Source: Parasphingorhabdus halotolerans (lineage in GTDB: Bacteria > Pseudomonadota > Alphaproteobacteria > Sphingomonadales > Sphingomonadaceae). From it: a stretch of DNA of 64,000 nucleotides. This document shows positions 58,254-64,000 of this stretch, in pieces. The translations under genes were made by a program, and so were the position numbers. Position 1 is the stretch's first letter. The number at the start of each line of letters is the position of its first letter. The notes under the pieces were generated by a model that ran no database searches, was not told the DNA's origin, and saw only the letters and a list, made by a program, of their open reading frames with translations. The stretch spans positions 930,001 through 994,000 of the forward strand of contig NZ_CP051217.1 in NCBI RefSeq assembly GCF_012516475.1, in the 5' to 3' direction.

Positions 58254-58655
58254 ATGAAAATCAATGCGCTCGATCATGTCAATATCATCACCGATGATCT
58301 GGAAGGCACATCGCGCTTTTTTGTGGACATTTTTGACCTCGACCTGCGCGATGGACCTGCACATTTATCCCCCGAACACGTAAAATGGCTCTATGACGAC
58401 AATGACCGCGCGATTTTCCATATTAATGCAAAAGAGATGCAGCAGGCCTATCAACGCGAAACGCAGTCCGGGCCGACCACCGGTGCAATCCATCATGTTG
58501 CGCTCGACTGCAGCGATCATAAGGCTTTTATCCGGCGCCTTGAAGAACATGACATAGATTATCGCATGAACGACATTGCCTCGATCAAACTCAAGCAGAT
58601 ATTTTTCGCGGAAACCAACGGCGTATTGCTGGAGCTAAACTTTCGCGGCGAGTAG
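58254..58655 (+). CDS. VOC-family (glyoxalase-like) protein
   Basis: 133 aa. One VOC domain: LDHVNIITDDLEGTSRFFVD with the first metal His, GAIHHVALDCSDHKAF with the second, and VLLELNFRG with the terminal Glu of the usual metal triad. Ring-cleavage dioxygenases and isomerases share the fold; activity not known. It follows the hydratase by 7 bases and overlaps the convergent hydrolase gene by 21 bases. Confidence 0.85.
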   Translation: MKINALDHVNIITDDLEGTSRFFVDIFDLDLRDGPAHLSPEHVKWLYDDNDRAIFHINAKEMQQAYQRETQSGPTTGAIHHVALDCSDHKAFIRRLEEHDIDYRMNDIASIKLKQIFFAETNGVLLELNFRGE

Positions 58656-59540
58656 GAATTTCACGATCTGATCAATCGCCCGCCTCGCTTCCCGGATCGG
58701 CAGCAACATCCAAACGTGCTGCATCTTGTCATAAACCTGAAGATCTATCTGCGCGTCTACCACATCACCTTGCTGTTTCAGACGCATTGAATCGGAAAGC
58801 AGCACCTCGTCGCTTCCGGCAAAAACCAGCATTGGCGGAAGCCCGTCCACCCGTTCGAACAACGGACTGACCGGGAAAGATGCCGGGTCTTCGCCCTCGC
58901 GCGCCCACCATGATCCCATGCGGTGGATGCCTTCTACCGATACCAGGACATCGGTCTTTTCTAGGTCCAGCTGTTTCGGATCAGCAGCCGTCTGGTCCAG
59001 ATAGGGACTGAGCAAGACCAGCTGACGCGGCAAGGACTTGCCCTTATTGCGCAGCATTTGTGCAAGACCCAGAGAAAATCCGCCACCTGCGCTATCGCCC
59101 ATGACCACGATATTTTCGGCACGATGGCGCGCAGCCGCCTGATCAAAGGCTTCCATCACCATTGCATAGCTGGTGTCCCATTTATTCTCCGGTGATAACG
59201 GGTAGATGGGAACTGTGACACTGACGCCAGTTTTGCGGACCAGTTTCTTGATGAACCGCCAGTGCAGCGACACGATGTTGAAAGCATATCCACCGCCGTG
59301 GAGATAAAATAGATGGAGACTTGTGCCGCCGTCCTTCGGGTTTAACCGGTATAATGGCTGACCGTTGATTTCGGCCTGCTCGATATCACAATGTTTACGC
59401 AGCCAGCGCACCGGTTTTGCGTGCCCTCTGGCATGATCGCGTGCGAGAAATTTCTCTGCCAAACCGGGCCGCAGCAAACGGTTTTTCAACCCCGATATCC
59501 GGACGACGAAAAACAGCAATCGCGCGCGTAAACTTATCAT
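58635..59540 (-). CDS. Alpha/beta hydrolase, hormone-sensitive lipase (HSL) family
   Basis: 301 aa. HSL motifs: LHGGGYAFN (oxyanion), GDSAGGGFSLG (nucleophile Ser), Asp in FAGSDEVLLSDS and His in YDKMQHVWMLLP. A short basic N-terminal segment may be a weak membrane helix (LLFFVVRISGL). It is an esterase acting on short acyl esters; the natural substrate is unknown. Its 3' end overlaps the VOC gene. Confidence 0.9.
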   Translation of the reverse strand: MISLRARLLFFVVRISGLKNRLLRPGLAEKFLARDHARGHAKPVRWLRKHCDIEQAEINGQPLYRLNPKDGGTSLHLFYLHGGGYAFNIVSLHWRFIKKLVRKTGVSVTVPIYPLSPENKWDTSYAMVMEAFDQAAARHRAENIVVMGDSAGGGFSLGLAQMLRNKGKSLPRQLVLLSPYLDQTAADPKQLDLEKTDVLVSVEGIHRMGSWWAREGEDPASFPVSPLFERVDGLPPMLVFAGSDEVLLSDSMRLKQQGDVVDAQIDLQVYDKMQHVWMLLPIREARRAIDQIVKFLLAAKV

Positions 59541-59570
59541 TATATGCCCCCTGTGCCAACGCTCTAGGCA

Positions 59571-60143
59571 TCAGCGGAAAAAACAATTGGTTCCTGCGTA
59601 GAGGCTCTCGACTTTGGCGTCCATTCCATCGCCAGTTAGAAAACCGCCGATAAAGCCTCCATCGGGCCGGGGAGCGTAAAATTCGATGCCAAGCGTGCTG
59701 TCTGGCTGCATTTCTATTGTCATAGCCTTTTCCAGCTCAGCGCGGGTTGAACCAATGCCGATGCCTTCTTCTGTCTTCAGTGTCGTAATCGTACCATCGA
59801 GGAACCATCCGACGATCTTATCATCCTGAAAATTTACTGAGAGGCCAGCAGATGACAATGTTACAAAGTCCATTGGTCCAGCGCCACATTCCTCATTCGC
59901 GTTTTGATCAACCGGGCCAAAGCGCTGCAACATTACAACGAGCTGTTCTTTATCGGCTCCATAAGAAAATGAATGGTCGCCACCTTGTGACAAGCCATTT
60001 GGCAACAATATAATCGGAGCCAATTGTATATCGGCCTCGGGCTGACTTGCAGCCTTGTTCTTTGTCTCGTCGCTTGATCCCGCACATCCCGTAAGCAAAC
60101 CGACAGCGAGTACGAAGATGGTGGCAGTGTCGGAAAAACTCAC
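59571..60143 (-). CDS. Putative lipoprotein, 190 aa
   Basis: Lipobox LLTGC near residue 20, then a polar linker and a beta-rich domain (QLAPIILLPNGLSQGGDHSF, ELEKAMTIEMQPDSTLGIEF). Cysteines later in the chain (EECGAG, NCFFR) may form a disulfide. No family recognised. Its ATG overlaps the GFA gene stop by 4 bases, so the two are coupled. Confidence 0.75.
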   Translation of the reverse strand: MSFSDTATIFVLAVGLLTGCAGSSDETKNKAASQPEADIQLAPIILLPNGLSQGGDHSFSYGADKEQLVVMLQRFGPVDQNANEECGAGPMDFVTLSSAGLSVNFQDDKIVGWFLDGTITTLKTEEGIGIGSTRAELEKAMTIEMQPDSTLGIEFYAPRPDGGFIGGFLTGDGMDAKVESLYAGTNCFFR

Positions 60144-60544
60144 CCCGGATTGCCTTCGATTTGCGGCACATCTGCATCGACCGTCACCCAGTCCTGCTTG
60201 CTGCCCGTCCAGAAATGAATGCCTGGTTTCAGGACACTGGTATCATCCAAAGTACCCGCCTTGATAAAGGTCACACCTTGCTGGGTTGGAAGCGTTGTTT
60301 TGACCGGTGAGCCACATGTGCCGCAAAAATGGCGGTGGACGACATTGCCGGTATCGGAGTGATCGTCATAGGTTGTCAGACCGCCTGTAATTTCAATCTG
60401 GTCATCACCCACCGCGAATAACACCGAATAGGAACTGCCCGCCTGCCGCTGGCAGTTTTTGCAATGGCATACGCCGCACATCTGCATGTCGCCTTCGATT
60501 TTATAACTTACCGCGCCGCAAAGGCACTGTCCTGTCATTGTCAT
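60140..60544 (-). CDS. GFA-domain protein (glutathione-dependent formaldehyde-activating enzyme family)
   Basis: 134 aa. Zinc-binding cysteine pattern: CLCGAVSY, CHCKNCQRQAGSSYSVL and HFCGTCGSPV. These bind a structural and a catalytic zinc in GFA proteins. Most members are not formaldehyde-specific, so activity is unknown. Coupled with the lipoprotein gene downstream. Confidence 0.9.
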   Translation of the reverse strand: MTMTGQCLCGAVSYKIEGDMQMCGVCHCKNCQRQAGSSYSVLFAVGDDQIEITGGLTTYDDHSDTGNVVHRHFCGTCGSPVKTTLPTQQGVTFIKAGTLDDTSVLKPGIHFWTGSKQDWVTVDADVPQIEGNPG

Positions 60545-60557
60545 GTATCTCTCCTAT

Positions 60558-61691
60558 TCACCCAACTTTACGCACAAAAACCGTTCCCGCCGAATAGCCC
60601 GCGCCAAAGGAACAGATTAGTCCGAGATCACCATCCTTGAGATCGTCGCTATGCTTGTGGAAGGCTATAATCGATCCCGCAGACGATGTGTTGGCATAAG
60701 TATCCAGCACGGTCGGGCTTTCATCATCATTGGCTTCATGACCGAGAACGCGTTGCGCAATAAGCCGGTTCATTCCCGCATTGGCCTGATGCAACCATAG
60801 ACGTCGGATATCTTCGCTCTTGAGCCCAAGCCGCCCCGCCTGCTCGCCAATCATGGTCGCAACCATCGGCACCACTTCCTTGAACACCTTGCGGCCTTCC
60901 TGCACAAACAGCTTGTCCTTGTGGTCGCGGGTTTCTGGAGCCGTACGGTTGAGGAAACCAAAATTATTGCGGATATTATTTGAGAATTGCGTCTTGAGTT
61001 TGGTACCGACAATCTCCCAATGCTGCGCGGGCGCGATGTCCTTGGCCTCGACCAGTATCGCTGTTGCCACGTCGCCAAAGATAAAATGGCTGTCCCGGTC
61101 GCGCCAGTTGAGGTGGCCGGAACAGATTTCAGGATTGATCACCAGCACTGATTTCGCGCTGCCCGAGCGGATATAGTCCGCCGCTGTCTGGATTCCGAAA
61201 GTCGCTGAAGAACAGGCGACATTCATATCAAAACCAAAGCCGTCACCCATGCCGAGCGCATCCTGAATTTCTACCGCAATGGCGGGGTATGCGCGCTGCA
61301 TGTTTGAGCACGCACATAACACAGCGTCGACATCTTCCGGCTTGCGCCCCGCCCGGTCGAGCGCCTGTCGCGCCGCCTTCACGCCTATTTCGGCTAGTAT
61401 CGAGATTTCATCATTGGGCCGCTCAGGCAATTGCGGACACATGGTTTCCGGATCCAATATGGGGGCCTTGGACAGCACGAACCGGGATTTGATGCCTGAT
61501 GCTTTCTCGATAAATTCAACTGAGCTATGCTGTAGTTCGTCAACCTCACCAGCCGCAATCGCTTGAGCATTTTCGCGATTGTGAAGATCGACATAGGCGT
61601 TGAAACTCGACACCAGCTCTTCATTACTGATGCTATCGGTCGGAGTGAACAGACCAGTGGCGGAAATGACGGGAATATGGGCATCAGTCAT
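60558..61691 (-). CDS. Beta-ketoacyl-ACP synthase III-like (FabH family)
   Basis: 377 aa. Thiolase-fold synthase with the active-site Cys in MNVACSSATFGIQ, the His in LWLHQANAGMNRLI and the Asn in DTYANTSSAGSI, the Cys-His-Asn triad of FabH and OleA. It is longer than E. coli FabH (317) and carries a long N-terminal extension (VDLHNRENAQAIAAGEVDEL), so it is probably not the housekeeping FabH and condenses acyl-CoA in another pathway (inference). The nearby GFA/lipoprotein pair is likely unrelated. Confidence 0.88.
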   Translation of the reverse strand: MTDAHIPVISATGLFTPTDSISNEELVSSFNAYVDLHNRENAQAIAAGEVDELQHSSVEFIEKASGIKSRFVLSKAPILDPETMCPQLPERPNDEISILAEIGVKAARQALDRAGRKPEDVDAVLCACSNMQRAYPAIAVEIQDALGMGDGFGFDMNVACSSATFGIQTAADYIRSGSAKSVLVINPEICSGHLNWRDRDSHFIFGDVATAILVEAKDIAPAQHWEIVGTKLKTQFSNNIRNNFGFLNRTAPETRDHKDKLFVQEGRKVFKEVVPMVATMIGEQAGRLGLKSEDIRRLWLHQANAGMNRLIAQRVLGHEANDDESPTVLDTYANTSSAGSIIAFHKHSDDLKDGDLGLICSFGAGYSAGTVFVRKVG

Positions 61692-61821
61692 GGAGAGAAT
61701 ATGGTCCTTCTGCTACTGCGCTCTTGCCTGGCGCTATAGGAAATAGCGTAATCCCCCTGGGCAAACTGGCAAGCTGGTTGATGGATTATTGAGTATCCTG
61801 CAAAGCTTGCTATCAAAAGCC

Positions 61822-62529
61822 ATGGCCAGCACCGATCACATTACACTCCATGAAAGCTGGAAGCTGCCGCTGGCTGACGAATTCGCCAGCAGCTATATGT
61901 CAGATTTGCGCAGTTTTCTGCTGGCGGAAAAGCAGGCGGGCAAGCAGGTTTTTCCCAAAGGCAGCGAATATTTTCGCGCGCTGGATCTTACGCCGCTAGA
62001 TAAGGTGCGCGTCGTGATATTGGGGCAAGACCCCTATCATGGCCCGGGGCAAGCGCATGGCCTGTGTTTCAGCGTAAAGCCCGGCGTGCGCCCGCCGCCT
62101 TCGCTGGTTAATATCTACAAGGAAATGCGCGATGATCTCGGCATTAACCAACCCAATCACGGCTTTCTCGAGCATTGGGCGGAGCAAGGCGTACTCCTGC
62201 TCAACAGCGTGCTGACCGTGCAATTGGCCGAGGCAGCATCGCATCGCGGCAAGGGCTGGGAACAATTTACCGATGCGATCATCCGCCTGATCGCAGCCAA
62301 GAGCCAACCAGTCGTGTTTCTGCTGTGGGGCAGCTACGCGCAAAAAAAGGCAGCATTTGTGCAGAGTGTGGAACAGGGCGGCAAGCATCTGGTGCTGAAA
62401 TCCGTGCACCCTTCACCGCTATCCGCCCATCGCGGGTTTTTGGGCTGCAAACATTTCAGCCAGACAAACGCGTTTCTGGAGAGCAAGGGGCTGTCGCCGA
62501 TCAACTGGCTGCTGCCGGAAGTAGAATAA
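61822..62529 (+). CDS. ung: Uracil-DNA glycosylase
   Basis: 235 aa. Family 1 UDG: the water-activating motif [20 protein letters not shown] and the leucine-loop [13 protein letters not shown], with [11 protein letters not shown] between. It removes uracil from DNA. I take ATG 61822 ([13 protein letters not shown]); a TTG at 61789 in frame would add 11 residues. The 3' end is 11 bases from the DUF962 gene. Confidence 0.96.
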   Translation: MASTDHITLHESWKLPLADEFASSYMSDLRSFLLAEKQAGKQVFPKGSEYFRALDLTPLDKVRVVILGQDPYHGPGQAHGLCFSVKPGVRPPPSLVNIYKEMRDDLGINQPNHGFLEHWAEQGVLLLNSVLTVQLAEAASHRGKGWEQFTDAIIRLIAAKSQPVVFLLWGSYAQKKAAFVQSVEQGGKHLVLKSVHPSPLSAHRGFLGCKHFSQTNAFLESKGLSPINWLLPEVE

Positions 62530-62540
62530 GGAGAAAGCCA

Positions 62541-62891
62541 ATGACCACCAACCGACCGAAAGAACATAAGAGTTTTGACAGTTTCTGGCCATTCTATTTG
62601 CAGGAGCACGCCAAGCCAGCGACGCGCAACCTGCATTATATTGGCACCAGTCTGGTTGTCTTGATCGGGATTTACGCTGTTGTCACAGCCAACTGGATGC
62701 TCTTGCTGGCGATGCCGCTCGCCGGATATTTCTTTGCATGGATCGCCCATTGGCGGGTGGAGAAAAACCGGCCTGCGACGTTTACCTATCCGCTGTGGTC
62801 ATTGATCGCGGACTTCAAGATGTGGAGCTTATGGATCACGGGGCGCTTGAAACCGGAGCTCGAGAAAGCGGGCGTCGAGACCGAAGGCTAA
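62541..62891 (+). CDS. DUF962/Mpo1-like membrane protein
   Basis: 116 aa. DUF962 pattern: SFDSFWPFYLQEHAKPATRN, HYIGTSLVVLIGIYAVV and HWRVEKNRPATFTYPLWSL, with conserved His and Arg/Asn that bind iron in the yeast homologue Mpo1, a dioxygenase for 2-hydroxy fatty acids. AAGGAG precedes ATG 62541. Overlaps the convergent gene's stop by 4 bases. A lipid role here is inference. Confidence 0.88.
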   Translation: MTTNRPKEHKSFDSFWPFYLQEHAKPATRNLHYIGTSLVVLIGIYAVVTANWMLLLAMPLAGYFFAWIAHWRVEKNRPATFTYPLWSLIADFKMWSLWITGRLKPELEKAGVETEG

Positions 62892-63304
62892 TGGTCATTT
62901 AGAGCCGCTCCCATCGCCGAGATCAGCTCCTCGACGTCGAGCATCAAATCCAGCTCCTGCTTTTCTACCAGCGTCTGGAGCATACCGTCTTTTTCAATCA
63001 ATATGACGGGCAGCGCAAACCGGGCGGTATTCTCGTAATCACGGGCAAAATCCTGCCGGTGATAAAACTTCTTCTCCATCGGCAGGCTGTCCAGATATTT
63101 CCGCCAGGCCCCGCGCATCGCCAGCGGGCCATGTCCCAATGCACACAAGCTGCAAGGATAGGTCTCCGGACGGACGATCTTGTGCACAGTGTCTTTGATG
63201 CTCGCCAGCAATCCCTCGTCTGCATTGTAGACGAGAATGATCTTTGCGTTGAAATATTCCGGGGCATATTCCGGGTCATGTTCAGGCCTGTTCATGCCTG
63301 CCAT
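62888..63304 (-). CDS. Conserved-type hypothetical with a CSLC motif, 138 aa
   Basis: Mixed alpha/beta protein starting MNRPEHDPEYAPEYFNAKII (ATG 63304; 63295 also possible) with ILVYNADEGLLASIKDTVHK, YPCSLCALGHGPLAMRGAWR and FALPVILIEKDGM. The CSLC pair may bind a metal or be redox-active. It follows the alpha/beta hydrolase gene by 4 bases on the same strand. Family not recognised. Confidence 0.65.
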   Translation of the reverse strand: MAGMNRPEHDPEYAPEYFNAKIILVYNADEGLLASIKDTVHKIVRPETYPCSLCALGHGPLAMRGAWRKYLDSLPMEKKFYHRQDFARDYENTARFALPVILIEKDGMLQTLVEKQELDLMLDVEELISAMGAALNDH

Positions 63305-63308
63305 TCGA

Positions 63309-64000
63309 TCATTCTGCGGCGTTGGTTACACCGGTTATCCACGCATCAATATCGCGCGCCACCTGCTCCGGCGTTTCCTCCATCGGCAAATGACCAGCAT
63401 CGGGATAAGTAATCAGCGTGCTCCCCGAAATCGCCGCTTCAAACGCCTTGGCATGGGACAATGGGATGACCGTATCCTGCTCGCCCCAGAGCAACAACAC
63501 AGGCATTTTCAGATTGCCCACTTCCGCCCATTTTTCCGGCTCGCGTTTCGTGTTCATCCGCAGCACCGCAGCCTGACGATTGCCGGGAAATCGCAACATT
63601 TCCCAATAGCGTGTTACCAGTTCATCGGTGATCAGCTCCGGCTTTGCGTAGTTTTGTTCCAGCGAAGATTTGATCAGCGATTTCGGCGTGATATGCGGCA
63701 TCACCCATTGCCCGATGGACGTTTGCGCCAGCCGGGCGCCAAGATATGGCTTTACTTTTTCATCCACCTGCGCGCCCGAGGCGTCGATCAAAACCAGCCC
63801 CAAAGTCCGGTCCGGCACGGAAAGCCCCGCGCGCCAGGTCAGCCAGCCGCCCATGCTGTTGCCCACCCAATAGGCTTTATCGACGCCAACCGTGTCCAGC
63901 ACCTTGGTTGCCGAGGCGATATTGGCATCAGCGCTATAATCATCCGCTCCATGCGGACCGGTCAGGCCATGTCCGGGCAGGTCCAGCGATATCAAGCGAT
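63309..64000 (-). CDS. Alpha/beta hydrolase, 5' end beyond right edge
   Basis: At least 230 aa. Motifs: DLPGHGLTG, nucleophile WVGNSMGGWLTW (GNSMGG), Asp in LLLWGEQDTVIPL and His in YPDAGHLPMEETPEQVA. The start lies right of 64000. The frame is open at the edge (..RLISLDLPGHG). It is of the haloperoxidase-like/MhpC type; substrate unknown. The first gene of the pair with the CSLC protein. Confidence 0.88.
   Translation of the reverse strand, partial: RLISLDLPGHGLTGPHGADDYSADANIASATKVLDTVGVDKAYWVGNSMGGWLTWRAGLSVPDRTLGLVLIDASGAQVDEKVKPYLGARLAQTSIGQWVMPHITPKSLIKSSLEQNYAKPELITDELVTRYWEMLRFPGNRQAAVLRMNTKREPEKWAEVGNLKMPVLLLWGEQDTVIPLSHAKAFEAAISGSTLITYPDAGHLPMEETPEQVARDIDAWITGVTNAAE

Overview
The window reads as chromosomal DNA of a sphingomonad alphaproteobacterium, most like the moderate-GC Sphingorhabdus/Parasphingorhabdus/Sphingopyxis group. 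This rests on protein style (RNase E with an acidic insertion in S1, prfB without the programmed frameshift, a DUF3297 protein, abundant TonB receptor and acyl-CoA dehydrogenase genes), on gene order (amidase - PBP1A - LepA divergent from rne; tesA divergent from ybbA-ybbP; gltB-gltD) and on the sphingomonad REP motif GCTGAGCTTGTCGAA. Genus is inference.

Layout. 0-9.8 kb: the 3' end of a CsgG-like gene, a GMC oxidoreductase, an autotransporter whose GDSL passenger has lost its catalytic Ser and His, a periplasmic alpha-carbonic anhydrase, two adjacent acyl-CoA dehydrogenases, an acetyltransferase and prfB. 9.8-15.8 kb: a 166-bp MITE-like element, an emrR-emrA-emrB-type drug efflux operon, a terminase-small-subunit-like gene and a methyltransferase with a lipobox. 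15.8-29.6 kb: lepA, acetyltransferase, mrcA and a cell-wall amidase on the minus strand, facing rne, an M48 protease and a DsbA-like protein; then ppx-rlmE.

29.86-38.87 kb: a roughly 9-kb genomic island at the 3' end of tRNA-Gln(CUG). A 15-bp near copy of the tRNA end lies at 38854-38868 beside a decayed tyrosine integrase, itself cut by an IS1182-family remnant. The cargo is a TonB-dependent receptor, a frameshifted surface lipoprotein of beta-helix type, a small TPR protein and a split, divergent type II secretion ATPase with no other secretion genes nearby. It is the most unusual region of the window.

38.9-64 kb: gltD-gltB (glutamate synthase), telA-xpaC, tesA/ybbA-ybbP, a BASS-family transporter, typA, small membrane and lipoprotein genes, an SDR - enoyl-CoA hydratase - VOC operon, a GFA-domain protein, a FabH-like thiolase-fold synthase, ung and two hydrolases, one cut by the right edge.

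A data-quality pattern runs through the window. At seven places the reading frame of a recognisable protein is broken by the loss of exactly one base from a G or C run (about 10443, 11357, 13631, 16271, 28454, 35472 and 38565). Two of the affected genes, lepA and rlmE, are housekeeping genes. Homopolymer under-calling is the simplest explanation, so those genes are annotated as single reconstituted genes.
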